A model generated the notes under the pieces. The model saw only the letters and a list, made by a program, of their open reading frames with translations, did no database searches and was not told the DNA's origin. A program made the position numbers and the translations under genes. DNA of 64,000 bases from Amycolatopsis japonica (GTDB lineage: Bacteria > Actinomycetota > Actinomycetes > Mycobacteriales > Pseudonocardiaceae). Within the stretch, counting starts at the first letter, position 1; each line of letters opens with the position of its first letter. Shown piece after piece: positions 50,454 to 58,025 of the stretch. The stretch is taken from contig NZ_CP008953.1 in the NCBI RefSeq assembly GCF_000732925.1, positions 5,580,001-5,644,000 of the forward strand. Direction: 5' to 3'.

Positions 50454-51007
50454 AGCTCCCGGATGACGCGGGCCGGATTGCCCGCGGCGAACACCTTCGA
50501 CGGCAGGTCACGCGTGACGACACTGCCCGCGCCCACCACCACGTCGTCCCCGATGGTGACCCCGGCGCACACGATGACCCCGCCGCCGAACCAGGCGTTG
50601 TTCCCGATGGTGATCGGCGCGGCCGATTCCCAGCGCTGCCGCCGCAGTTCGTGGTCCTCCATGGGGTGCAGCGCGGTCAGCAGCTGGCAGCGCGGGCCGA
50701 TCGAGCAGTCCGAGCCGATCTTGATCGGCGCGCAGTCGAGCAGGATGGCGTCGTAGTTGAGGAAACTGTTGGCGCCGATCTCGATCAGGTAGCCGTAGTC
50801 GCTTTGGAACCGCGGCATGATCCAGGAACCCTCGCCGAGCTTTCCCAGCAGTTCACGCAGAATCGTGTCCCGCTCACCGGTCTCCTCGGCGCCGGTGCCG
50901 TTGAACCGGTCGACGAGTGCCTGCGCGCGCCTGCGATCCGCGACCAGTTCGGGGTCGTTGTCCCGGTACAGCTCGCCGCGCAGCATGCGGTCCTTCTGTT
51001 CACCCAT
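50450..51007 (-). CDS. Maltose/galactoside O-acetyltransferase (hexapeptide)
   Basis: A 185-residue left-handed beta-helix acetyltransferase of the Maa/LacA type. The N-terminal maltose-acetyltransferase segment (KDRMLRGELYRDNDPELVAD) precedes hexapeptide repeats, with NYDAILLDCAPIKIGSDCSI, LLTALHPMEDHELR (catalytic His) and GNNAWFGGGVIVCAGVTIGD. It transfers acetyl from acetyl-CoA to a sugar hydroxyl, as trimer. Monocistronic. Confidence 0.9.
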   Translation of the reverse strand: MGEQKDRMLRGELYRDNDPELVADRRRAQALVDRFNGTGAEETGERDTILRELLGKLGEGSWIMPRFQSDYGYLIEIGANSFLNYDAILLDCAPIKIGSDCSIGPRCQLLTALHPMEDHELRRQRWESAAPITIGNNAWFGGGVIVCAGVTIGDDVVVGAGSVVTRDLPSKVFAAGNPARVIREL

Positions 51008-51028
51008 GCGGCCAACCTACCGAAAAGA

Positions 51029-51066
51029 CCCTGCCGGCGACTTCCCTCGGGAAGCCGCCGGCAGGG
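51029..51066. terminator. Strong hairpin upstream of the acetyltransferase
   Basis: CCCTGCCGGCG-A-CTTCCC pairs with GGGAAG-C-CGCCGGCAGGG around a 2-nt loop, 17 bp with one mismatch. It lies between two minus-strand genes and could end the DUF1996 transcript. Confidence 0.6.
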
Positions 51067-51122
51067 CTGGGTGAATGCTTGCGGAGCGTTCTTCAGTTGT
51101 GTCGATCGGTTTCCGGGTAGGG

Positions 51123-51168
51123 CCGGCCCGGCGGGTGGGTGAGGTGTAGGGGGGACCCGCCGGGCCGG
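51123..51168. terminator. Inverted repeat with 14-bp arms downstream of the DUF1996 gene
   Basis: CCGGCCCGGCGGGT and ACCCGCCGGGCCGG are exact inverses with an 18-nt G-rich loop, followed on the + strand by AGTTTCTTCCTTTC. It lies 47 bp past the DUF1996 stop. Confidence 0.6.
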
Positions 51169-51214
51169 AGTTTCTTCCTTTCTCTTCGCAGGATCCTGCT
51201 TCCGCTTCAGGGCG

Positions 51215-52372
51215 TCATTCGCGGCACTTGCGGCCTTCGTTGACGCAGTCGACGAGTCGGTCCATGACCCGGCCCGGCATCACGTTCGCGAAATCGTCGT
51301 GGTCGGAGAAGGGGTTGTGGTCCTCCTCGGGGAACGAGTCCACTTTGTACTGTCCGTTGACTTGGACTTGTCGCGGGATCTCGTAGGTCAGCGAGATGGT
51401 GAGCTCCGGGACGGCGGTGAGGCCGTTGGCGCATTCGCCGTTCTCGTCCGGGTACTTGATGTGGTCCCGGTGGTTTTCGCTGTCGATGTTGTTCCCGTCC
51501 AGACAGCTCGGGAACGTGTGCACCCGTTTGACGTCGCTGCCCTCGGGACAGATCGGGTACTGCTTGATGAGCCTGTTCTCGAAGCCGGTGCACGTCCAGC
51601 TCTCCCGCGCGTTGGCGGGGCCGTTCGTGGTGACTTTCGCGTCACCGTAAAGGATCCGGAGGAACTTCGGCATCTCCTTCACCTTCTCGCGGGCGTTGCC
51701 CTTGAAGGTGATGTCGACGACCGCGGGACGCTGGATGTCACCGTCGTTGCCGGCGAGTTCGTTGTCCGCGTTCGGTTCTTCGAGCTGAGCCTGCTCCTGC
51801 TCGTTGTCCTGGTTCTGGTTGTTCTGATTCTGGTTGTTCTGATTCTGGTTGTCCTGGTTCTGGTTGTCCTGGTCCCGCCGTCGATTCCGGTCGCCGTCGC
51901 GGTTCTGCCGCTGTCCGGCTTCTTCCTCGGTGTCGATCCGCACCACCGGCCAGAAGTACGCGGATTCGTCGCCGTTCGCGCAGGTGGTACCGGCGCCCAG
52001 CAGACTGTCGTTGTCCGAATCCGCGTTCGTGGACAGGTTTCCGACGTAATCGTGCAGATGCTGGGCACCGTTGCGGATTCCCGGCTGCGCGATGAAGTTG
52101 TCGGGATTGAAATGCCCGTTCTCGTTCCTGCCGCAGTCGACGGTGAACGAACCCGTGGACGCGTTCCGGCCCGGCCGCGGCTCCTCGACGTTCGGCCGCA
52201 CCTTCGTGATGTCCACGAACTGCGACTTGTCCACCTCGTCCGCGGAAGCGCGCTCGGGGTCGCCGGTCGTGGTGGACACCACCAGCCCGCCGACCGCGAT
52301 CGACAGGCCCAGCAACGCGGTCGCGATCTTGGTCCTGCGGGCGATACGATGGCGCCCTTGATTTCGTGCCAT
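51215..52372 (-). CDS. Secreted DUF1996 protein with Asn/Gln repeat insert
   Basis: A 385-residue exported protein. Residues ~12-45 form a signal peptide/anchor (KIATALLGLSIAVGGLVVST). The DUF1996 domain carries GHFNPDNFIAQPGIRNGAQH, LHDYVGN, CANGDESAYFWPVVR, CPEGSDVKRVHTFPSCLDG and NGLTAVPELTISLTYEIP. Between the two halves lies a low-complexity stretch of about 60 residues: an RNRRRDQD lead, then NQNQ(D/N) units repeated five times, then acidic residues. The insert is hydrophilic and probably a flexible linker. Function of DUF1996 is unknown; a cell-wall or carbohydrate role is a guess. Confidence 0.85.
   Translation of the reverse strand: MARNQGRHRIARRTKIATALLGLSIAVGGLVVSTTTGDPERASADEVDKSQFVDITKVRPNVEEPRPGRNASTGSFTVDCGRNENGHFNPDNFIAQPGIRNGAQHLHDYVGNLSTNADSDNDSLLGAGTTCANGDESAYFWPVVRIDTEEEAGQRQNRDGDRNRRRDQDNQNQDNQNQNNQNQNNQNQDNEQEQAQLEEPNADNELAGNDGDIQRPAVVDITFKGNAREKVKEMPKFLRILYGDAKVTTNGPANARESWTCTGFENRLIKQYPICPEGSDVKRVHTFPSCLDGNNIDSENHRDHIKYPDENGECANGLTAVPELTISLTYEIPRQVQVNGQYKVDSFPEEDHNPFSDHDDFANVMPGRVMDRLVDCVNEGRKCRE
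51806..51871 (-). repeat. In-frame NQNQD/N tandem repeat in the DUF1996 gene
   Basis: The + strand shows repeated TGGTTCTGGTTGTCC/TTC units of 15 bp, coding for N-Q-(D/N)-N-Q-type pentads on the minus strand. Unit variants differ mostly at one base, so slippage is likely and copy number should vary between strains. Confidence 0.75.
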
Positions 52373-52759
52373 TGGCTGCTCACCTCATTCGTTTCCGGGC
52401 ACGCCGATCACTCGCGCCCGGGCATGAGCCACGCATTCGTCGAATACGGGAAATAGCCGCATTCGCGGCGAACCCTTCTGTTCGCCCGCCGATTCAGATC
52501 CGGCTATCTGGAGATACGGCTCCCCTGTGGATCCGGTTCAAAACGCGATCCGGCCGTTATCTTTCCGTTATATTGAGAACCGGGCAAAGGTCTCGTGGTC
52601 GTCAGCTGGACTGAAGGGGACTCTCGCTGCGTCTGATGCGGCGATGGGCCCCTTCGCGTCGTGTCGGTGATGCCGGGGGCCGGGCGGTTTCGCGTGACTG
52701 CAGGGACGACACACGTGATCAGACGGACGACACGCGTGTCCAGGCGGACGGCTCGTGGC
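52373..52759. other. 387-bp gap between the DUF1996 gene and the anti-sigma gene
   Basis: No coding region. From right to left it holds a degenerate ACACGTGATC/ACACGCGTG stretch near 52710-52740 resembling family B repeats, a GAAGGGG/CCCCTTC stem at 52613-52655 that can end the anti-sigma transcript, and an AT-richer block near 52555-52580 that may belong to the DUF1996 promoter. Confidence 0.45.
52613..52655. terminator. Weak GAAGGGG/CCCCTTC stem
   Basis: Seven-base inverse arms enclose a partly self-complementary TCTCGCTGC-GCGGCGAT loop. Arms resemble family D. It lies downstream of the anti-sigma gene. Confidence 0.4.
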
Positions 52760-53515
52760 TTACCGGCGCACGACGGCCAGCACGGTGCCGTCCCGCTTGT
52801 GCACCTCGAACCGTTCGATGTCGGCCTTCTGCAACGCCGTCGAACCGGTGATGACGAGGGGATCCGGGGAACCCGGCACGCCGTACCCCTTGGACGGCAC
52901 GCTCCAGTTGTTGACGACGTACGCCTCTCCGCCGTGGGAGTAGGCGAAAAGCTGGCAGGTCATCGGCCCGATGAGGCCGCGCAGTTCGAGCTCGACCGCA
53001 CTGCCCCACTCCTTCTCCTGCACCGTGACCTCGGCGGCGACGGCGTTGCCCGCCTCGGACCAGCCGAACGGGGCGGCGCCGCCGTCCGGGCCCGCCTCGC
53101 GTTCCCGTGACGACAACGGGGACGGCACCACCGAGGTCACGACGGAAGGCGCGGCCTGCGTGACGACCGGCTCACGATCGGTGAGCGAAAGAACCGTGAG
53201 CGGTCCGCCGACGACGAGCACGAGCACGGCGGCCGCCGTCGCCAGCCGGACGACCTTGCGCCGGCGGCCCGCCTTGGCGGCGTCCGCGAGCAGCATCCGC
53301 AGCACCCGGGGGCCAGGGCCCTTCACGGGCGGATCCGGCCAGCTCTTCTTGACCATGTCCAGGATGTCGGGCAGGTGGTACATCTCCACCAGCTCGACCT
53401 GACATTCGGGGCACTCCAGCAGATGCGCCTCGAACCTGGCGTGATCCTCCTCGCCGAGGACGCCCAGCACGTAGGCGGCGATATCCGTGTGGACGGCTCC
53501 GGACACCTCGCTCAC
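52760..53515 (-). CDS. Zinc-type anti-sigma factor (RslA-like)
   Basis: A 251-residue membrane-bound anti-sigma factor. The ZAS motif His31-x3-Cys35-x2-Cys38 (HLLECPEC) with upstream His9 (VHTDIAAYVLGVLGEEDHAR) matches the RslA/RskA class. A single membrane span covers about residues 90-110 (LATAAAVLVLVVGGPLTVL). The external domain ends in a beta-rich module (LELRGLIGPMTCQLFAYSHG, FEVHKRDGTVLAVVRR). It should hold the cognate sigma factor until a redox or envelope signal releases it. Overlaps the sigma gene by 4 bp. Confidence 0.88.
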   Translation of the reverse strand: MSEVSGAVHTDIAAYVLGVLGEEDHARFEAHLLECPECQVELVEMYHLPDILDMVKKSWPDPPVKGPGPRVLRMLLADAAKAGRRRKVVRLATAAAVLVLVVGGPLTVLSLTDREPVVTQAAPSVVTSVVPSPLSSREREAGPDGGAAPFGWSEAGNAVAAEVTVQEKEWGSAVELELRGLIGPMTCQLFAYSHGGEAYVVNNWSVPSKGYGVPGSPDPLVITGSTALQKADIERFEVHKRDGTVLAVVRR

Positions 53516-54072
53516 CCCCGCTCCTGCAGCGCCCTGCGCAGCGCGCGCACAGCGTGGTGGATCCGCGATTTCACCGTACCCGGCGGAACCCCCAGCGTCG
53601 CCGCGACCTCGTTCACGGTGCGGTCACGCAGGTAGGTCTGCTGGACGGCTTCACGTTGTTCCGGGGAAAGATTGCGCAGGGCCTCGTAAACGATCATGGC
53701 CGCGAGCGTCTTCTCCGATTCGTCCGGCACTCCGATCGAATCCGACTCCAGTTCCTCCACCTCTTGAGGGCGGGCACTCCGGCTCCGCCAGCCGTCGATG
53801 ACGATGCGCCTGGCCACGGTGAACAGCCACGCACGCAGCATTTCCGGCTGCCGGTCGAGTTTGCCGGCGTTGCGCCACGCCTTGATGAGCGTCTCCTGGA
53901 CCACGTCCTCGGCCCACTGGCGATCGTGACCGGTCAGCTTCAGCACGAACGCCATCAGGCTCGATCCGAACTCCTGGTACAACGCCCTGATGAGGTCGTC
54001 ATGCCCGTTCGACGCGGGTTCATGATCGACAATTGGCTGCAGTATCCGAGAGTGGCGTCCCACGCGGCACAT
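53512..54072 (-). CDS. ECF sigma factor (SigL/SigK-like)
   Basis: A 186-residue ECF sigma. Region 2 spans about 25-95, with LTGHDRQWAEDVVQETLIKA and LFTVARRIVIDGWRSRSARP; region 4 spans 124-180, with LRNLSPEQREAVQQTYLRDR and GVPPGTVKSRIHHAVRALR. Close in style to mycobacterial SigL, which pairs with the zinc anti-sigma RslA. TGAACC motifs lie in the adjacent gap on both strands, so autoregulation and control of the redox operon are likely. The ATG giving MCRVGRHS is used; a GTG three codons downstream is possible. Confidence 0.87.
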   Translation of the reverse strand: MCRVGRHSRILQPIVDHEPASNGHDDLIRALYQEFGSSLMAFVLKLTGHDRQWAEDVVQETLIKAWRNAGKLDRQPEMLRAWLFTVARRIVIDGWRSRSARPQEVEELESDSIGVPDESEKTLAAMIVYEALRNLSPEQREAVQQTYLRDRTVNEVAATLGVPPGTVKSRIHHAVRALRRALQERG

Positions 54073-54099
54073 CTTTGTGGGATCAGGGGCGATAAGTCC

Positions 54100-54127
54100 A
54101 GTACCAAAACCGTTCCGGCCCGGTTCA
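54100..54127 (-). promoter_or_regulatory. Possible autoregulatory ECF promoter of the sigma gene
   Basis: On the minus strand TGAACC (54127-54122) is followed after 16 bp by GGTACT (54105-54100), about 28 bp before the ATG. The -35 equals that of the divergent promoter; the -10 is a poor match to CGT-type boxes. Confidence 0.35.
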
Positions 54128-54147
54128 TCGCACGAGGGAAAGTTTTT

Positions 54148-54175
54148 TGAACCGTTCCCTCCCCGTGACCGTATC
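54148..54175 (+). promoter_or_regulatory. SigL-type ECF promoter of the redox operon
   Basis: TGAACC (54148-54153) and CGTATC (54170-54175) are 16 bp apart. This is the -35/-10 pattern of SigL promoters (TGAACC, CGT). It faces the lipoprotein gene that begins 160 bp downstream. Confidence 0.55.
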
Positions 54176-54221
54176 CCCTACCGAAGACCCCCGACCCGGC
54201 GTTGTCCCCCGCACCGCCGAA

Positions 54222-54265
54222 TCCACTGTGGATCATGGATGTCCCTCTTGAATGTCCACAGTGGA
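54222..54265. promoter_or_regulatory. Inverted repeat in the leader of the redox operon
   Basis: TCCACTGTGGA and TCCACAGTGGA are inverse copies, each nearly self-palindromic, with a 22-nt spacer. Located between the ECF promoter and the first gene; may be an operator or mRNA stem. Confidence 0.4.
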
Positions 54266-54334
54266 ATTAAACCTGCCTGCACACCATCTCCCCGCGGTGA
54301 TGGCGTTCTCCTCTGCCCCGACAGGAGGATTTCC

Positions 54335-54895
54335 GTGAACCCCGTGTCACGCTCGGTCATACCTCTGCCCCTCGTCCTGGCCGCGGTCGCGCTGACCGCC
54401 GCCTGCACCACCGGTACCGCGGGACCGAACGGCTCTCCCGGCGCGGCCTCGACCGCGGGCACAGCGCAGATCCCGGGAATGCCCGACCCCGCGGCCGAAC
54501 CCGCCCCCGGTGTCACGGCGGCGATCCTGTTCGACCTCGGGCCGATCGTCACCGACACCAGCGGCTTCACGCTGTACCGCTACGACAAGGACACGGTGAA
54601 TCCGCCCAAATCGAATTGCGCCGAAACCTGTGCGCGGACCTGGATTCCCGCCAAGGCCGGCCCCGACCTCGTGGTGACCGGGATCGATCGCGCCCTGGTC
54701 GGCACCGTGACCAGGGACGACGGCACCGAGCAGGTCACGCTCGCGGGCTGGCCGCTCTACCGCAACGCCAAGGACGCGATGCCCGGCAACACCGGCGGGC
54801 AGGGCGTCGACGACGCGTGGTTCCCCGCCAAGCCGGACGGGACGAAGGTGCTGCTCACCGCCGAGACCTGGCAGGCCGATGACCTCGGCATCTGA
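54335..54895 (+). CDS. Secreted-repeat lipoprotein (Yx[FWY]xxD motif, Lipoprotein_15)
   Basis: A 186-residue lipoprotein with signal ending LTAAC (Cys24) and a Gly/Ala/Pro linker. Two copies of the secreted repeat are present: FTLYRYDKDT...SNCAETCARTWIPAKA and WPLYRNAKDAMPGNTGGQGV...AWFPAK. Each repeat has the aromatic Y-x-x-x-D signature, and the first contains a C-x3-C pair. Function of the repeat is unknown. AGGAGG lies 6 nt before the GTG. First gene of the five-gene operon under the ECF promoter. Confidence 0.85.
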   Translation: MNPVSRSVIPLPLVLAAVALTAACTTGTAGPNGSPGAASTAGTAQIPGMPDPAAEPAPGVTAAILFDLGPIVTDTSGFTLYRYDKDTVNPPKSNCAETCARTWIPAKAGPDLVVTGIDRALVGTVTRDDGTEQVTLAGWPLYRNAKDAMPGNTGGQGVDDAWFPAKPDGTKVLLTAETWQADDLGI

Positions 54896-55646
54896 TCTCC
54901 CCAGACCCGTCCGCCCGCTGCTCGTCCTGCTGATCGCGGCCGCGGTGAGCCTTTTCGGACCCGTCGGCGACGCGCACGCCCAAGAACTCTCCGCGGCGGA
55001 CAAGAACCTGATCGTCAACGTCAAACTGGCCGGGCTGTGGGAAATGCCCGCCGGGATGTGGGCGCAGGAACGCGGGAAGAGCAAGCGCACCCGCGAAGTC
55101 GGCCGGACGTTGATGATCGACCACGGCAGGCTCGACACCGCGACGCACGCCATCGCCGACCGGTTCGGCATCGCCCTGCCGGCCGAGCCGTCGGATCAGC
55201 AGTCCGCGTGGCTCGGCGAGATGAAGGCCGCCCGCGACGACACCGAGTTCGACCGGATCTTCGCCAACCGGCTCCGGTACGCGCACGGGGTGCTGTTCCC
55301 CATCATCGCGCAGGTCAGGGCCGGTACCCGCAACGACGTCGTCCGTGATTACGCCACCACGGCCAATCAGGCGGTGCTGCGGCATATGACGCTGCTGGAG
55401 AGCACCGGTGTCGTCGACCAGTCGCTGATGCCGGAGGCCCCGGTGCCGCAGTCGAATTCGGCCAACGCCGCGATGGACGTCGGTTTCGGCGACTTCGCGC
55501 TCGGCCTCCTGCTCGCGGTGGCCATCGGCGGTGGACTGTTCCTCGCCGTGCGGGCCCTGCGCAGCAAGAACACCCGGACCCGCAACCGCGCGGCCGTCCC
55601 CGAACCGGATCCGGTTCCCAGTGCCCCAGGAGAGATCAATGTATGA
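54879..55646 (+). CDS. DUF4142 exported, membrane-anchored protein
   Basis: A 255-residue protein with an N-terminal signal (LLVLLIAAAVSLFGPVGDAH to AQE), a helical DUF4142 domain (about 38-180, with LAGLWEMPAGMWAQERGKSK and MIDHGRLDTATHAIADRFGI), and a C-terminal membrane span (FALGLLLAVAIGGGLFLAV) with a basic cytoplasmic end. DUF4142 domains are ferritin-like in look, with paired His in helices, but metal binding is not shown. Overlaps the lipoprotein gene by 17 bp and the next gene by 8 bp. Confidence 0.85.
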   Translation: MTSASDLPRPVRPLLVLLIAAAVSLFGPVGDAHAQELSAADKNLIVNVKLAGLWEMPAGMWAQERGKSKRTREVGRTLMIDHGRLDTATHAIADRFGIALPAEPSDQQSAWLGEMKAARDDTEFDRIFANRLRYAHGVLFPIIAQVRAGTRNDVVRDYATTANQAVLRHMTLLESTGVVDQSLMPEAPVPQSNSANAAMDVGFGDFALGLLLAVAIGGGLFLAVRALRSKNTRTRNRAAVPEPDPVPSAPGEINV

Positions 55647-56244
55647 CCAGTGGTCCGAGGTGGTGATCGTGCTGACCCAGAAATCGGACACCGACCCCGG
55701 CATCAAGGGCATGGCGCAGACCTCCGCCCGGATCTCGTACGGCTTCATGTGCCTCACCCTGTGCTGGGGCGTGTTCACCGCGACCGGCTGGATCAAGTCG
55801 CTGACCGGGCGGAAGGCGTTGCGCAACTCGCATATGGTGCTCGGCATCCTGACGCTGTCGTTCGGCGTCGTGCACGCGATGTCGTTCCTGTTCCTGCCCG
55901 ACGGTTTCACCCTGGCGCAGATCTCGATCCCGCTCCTGCCCGGCACCTTGGCGCGGCACGAACTCGGCGTCGTCGGGCTCGAGGTCATGATCGCCGTCGC
56001 GCTGACCGGCGGGATCAGCCGGTTCAGTTCCTATCGGCGTTTCCTGTGGATCCACCGCCTCGCCTATCCGGCGGTCGGGATCACCGCGCTGCATTCGTTC
56101 TTCGGCGCCATGGCCAACGGACATCTCGGCCTGCTGTGGTTCGGCGGGATCACCCTGCTGGTCCCCGTGGTGCTGCTGACCGCGCTGCGGTTCACGCCGA
56201 CCCGGTACCTGGAACGCCTTGGCCTGGTCGAAGAGCTGGTCTGA
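55639..56244 (+). CDS. Ferric-reductase-like b-type haem membrane protein
   Basis: A 201-residue membrane protein with five to six helices. His65-x13-His79 (NSHMVLGILTLSFGVVHA) and His139-x12-His152 (WIHRLAYPAVGITALHSF) reproduce the paired haem-ligand spacing of the ferric reductase/NADPH oxidase membrane domain. There is no fused FAD/NAD domain; those functions are supplied by the two following genes. It should carry electrons across the membrane to an external acceptor. The ATG lies in ATGTATGA, an 8-bp overlap with the DUF4142 stop. Confidence 0.82.
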   Translation: MYDQWSEVVIVLTQKSDTDPGIKGMAQTSARISYGFMCLTLCWGVFTATGWIKSLTGRKALRNSHMVLGILTLSFGVVHAMSFLFLPDGFTLAQISIPLLPGTLARHELGVVGLEVMIAVALTGGISRFSSYRRFLWIHRLAYPAVGITALHSFFGAMANGHLGLLWFGGITLLVPVVLLTALRFTPTRYLERLGLVEELV

Positions 56245-56263
56245 AGACTTGGAGAGACGAAAG

Positions 56264-56500
56264 ATGATCTTCGGAAGCATACGGCGTGGCACCCGCGTCA
56301 GCGTCGACAACGAGCGGTGCGAGATCTTCGGCTTCTGCGAGATGGAGGCGCCGTCCACCTTCAAGATCGGGCCGGACGGCAAGCTCCGCATCCGCCGGAT
56401 GGTCGACCGGGACGGGCTGGACCAGGCCATCTCCGCCGCGCGGCTCTGCCCGAAACAGGCCATCAGAGTCAAGGGAGAAGGAGCGTACGACGATGAGTGA
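56264..56500 (+). CDS. Three-cysteine ferredoxin, probably [3Fe-4S]
   Basis: A 78-residue ferredoxin. Ligands Cys19 and Cys25 (ERCEIFGFCEMEAPSTF) and Cys62 (AARLCPKQAI) give C-x5-C-x36-C-P. The position of the usual second Cys of the cluster loop is not Cys, indicating a [3Fe-4S] cluster of the type that serves actinobacterial P450s. Here it sits between a haem membrane protein and a reductase. GGAGAGACG precedes the ATG. Overlaps the reductase gene by 8 bp. Confidence 0.88.
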   Translation: MIFGSIRRGTRVSVDNERCEIFGFCEMEAPSTFKIGPDGKLRIRRMVDRDGLDQAISAARLCPKQAIRVKGEGAYDDE

Positions 56501-57812
56501 CGGAGATCGGATCGTCATCGTCGGCGCGGGCGTCGCCGGGCTCCGCTCCGCGGAACGGTTGCGGGAGCTCGGTTTCGACGGCGAGATCGTGCTGGTCGGC
56601 GACGAGCCGCGGAAGCCGTACCACCGGCCGATGGTGTCGAAGGAGCTCGTCACCGGCGGGGTGAAACCGGTGGCCGCGAGCCTGGAGCCGTACCTGGACC
56701 TGGACGTCCACTGGCGGCTCGGCACCCGCGCGACCTGGCTGGACAGCAAGGAGCGCACGGTGCACCTGCCGGGCGGGGAATCCCTGTGGTACGACGGGTT
56801 GATCATCGCGACCGGCGTCTATCCCCGGCATCTCCCCGGCTCCCCGCGCCACGACCCCCGGGTCCGGGTGCTGCGCACCGTGGAGGATTCACTGGCCGTC
56901 CGGCGGGCTTTGGGCAACAGCAACAAATCCGTCGTGGTGATCGGCAGCGGCCTGATCGGGAACGAGTTCGCCGCGTCGATGCGGTACATGGGCCGGGACG
57001 TCACGCTCATCGGCCACGCGAAGGCGCCTTTGCACCGCTTCGGGGAGCGGATCGCGTCGGCGCTCACCAAGGAGCATCAGCACCATCGCGCGAAGCTGGC
57101 GATGAACACCGAGGTGCGGAACTGGATCAGCACCAAGGAGACGGTCGGCCTGCACCTGACCAACAACCAGTTCCTGGTCGCCAGCTGCGTGGTGCTTTCG
57201 ATCGGCAGCGTGCCGGCCGTCGACTGGCTGCGCGGCTCGGAGCTGACCATCGACGACGGCGTGCTCTGCGAAGCGACCCTGTTCGCCACCGGGGCGGAGG
57301 ACGTCGTGGTCGCCGGTGACGTCGCGAAATGGCCGAACCTGCGGATCGACGAGACCCCCCGACGGGTCGAGCATTGGATGAACGGCGTCGAATCCGGGCG
57401 CGCGGCGGCGGAAAGCCTGATGCTGGGCCGCGGCAACGCGCGGCCGTACACGCCGCTCCCCCGCGCCTGGTCGTCCCTCTACGACGCGCGGTTGCAGACC
57501 GTCGGGATGCCGTCGCTGGGCAAGGACACGATCGAACTTTCCGACGGCGTCACCGGTTTCGTCCGCGACGGCAGGCTGATCGGCGCGGCGGGCTGGGACC
57601 GGCCGAAGGCGATGATCCACTGGACCGCCGAACTCGACCGGCGGCTGCCGGTGCCCGAGCCGGTGTTCCCCGCGCCCGCTCCTTCGCCGGCGGACACGCC
57701 GATCGGGGAGGACATCCTCGCCCCGTTCGAGCGGGACTTCCTGTCCGAGACCCCGACCGAGGCCGTTCCGGCGCCGGAAAGGATGCCCTGGGCTCGCGTT
57801 CCCGCCGGGTGA
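56493..57812 (+). CDS. FAD/NAD(P)-dependent ferredoxin reductase
   Basis: A 439-residue pyridine-nucleotide-disulphide-type reductase of the ferredoxin-reductase group. IVIVGAGVAGLRSAERLREL binds FAD, KSVVVIGSGLIGNEFAASM binds NAD(P)H, and EDVVVAGDVAKWPNL is the second FAD motif. There is no redox CxxC. The last ~60 residues form a Pro/Ala-rich extension (PVPEPVFPAPAPSPADTP) ending FERDFLSETPTEAVPAPERM, unusual for the family and perhaps a docking tail. It should reduce the preceding ferredoxin. Last gene of the operon. Confidence 0.9.
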   Translation: MSDGDRIVIVGAGVAGLRSAERLRELGFDGEIVLVGDEPRKPYHRPMVSKELVTGGVKPVAASLEPYLDLDVHWRLGTRATWLDSKERTVHLPGGESLWYDGLIIATGVYPRHLPGSPRHDPRVRVLRTVEDSLAVRRALGNSNKSVVVIGSGLIGNEFAASMRYMGRDVTLIGHAKAPLHRFGERIASALTKEHQHHRAKLAMNTEVRNWISTKETVGLHLTNNQFLVASCVVLSIGSVPAVDWLRGSELTIDDGVLCEATLFATGAEDVVVAGDVAKWPNLRIDETPRRVEHWMNGVESGRAAAESLMLGRGNARPYTPLPRAWSSLYDARLQTVGMPSLGKDTIELSDGVTGFVRDGRLIGAAGWDRPKAMIHWTAELDRRLPVPEPVFPAPAPSPADTPIGEDILAPFERDFLSETPTEAVPAPERMPWARVPAG

Positions 57813-57985
57813 CCCGGGAGCGCGAACGGACCGGGGCCGCGCGCGGCGGCCGCGGTCCCCTCAGGTGGCGGTGGGCAGCTGGGCCTCCGCACCCACCGCC
57901 ACCCCCTGGGGACGCCGGGAGGTACCGGACCGACGGTGATTCGGGCTCCGTCGGGTACCGCCCTCCGGGCTCCCCGTATCCGGTC

Positions 57986-58022
57986 GGGGCCCTTCCAGGC
58001 TTGACTCACCTGGGAGGGCCCC
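57986..58022. terminator. Bidirectional hairpin between the redox operon and the HxlR gene
   Basis: GGGGCCCTTCCAGG pairs with CCTGGGAGGGCCCC over 14 bp with one wobble and a 9-nt loop. It lies at the convergent end of the reductase and HxlR genes. Confidence 0.7.
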
Positions 58023-58025
58023 GAT

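Noticed and set aside
51806..51871. CRISPR-like short repeat array
   Set aside because: The 15-bp units are contiguous, without spacers, and in frame with a secreted protein.
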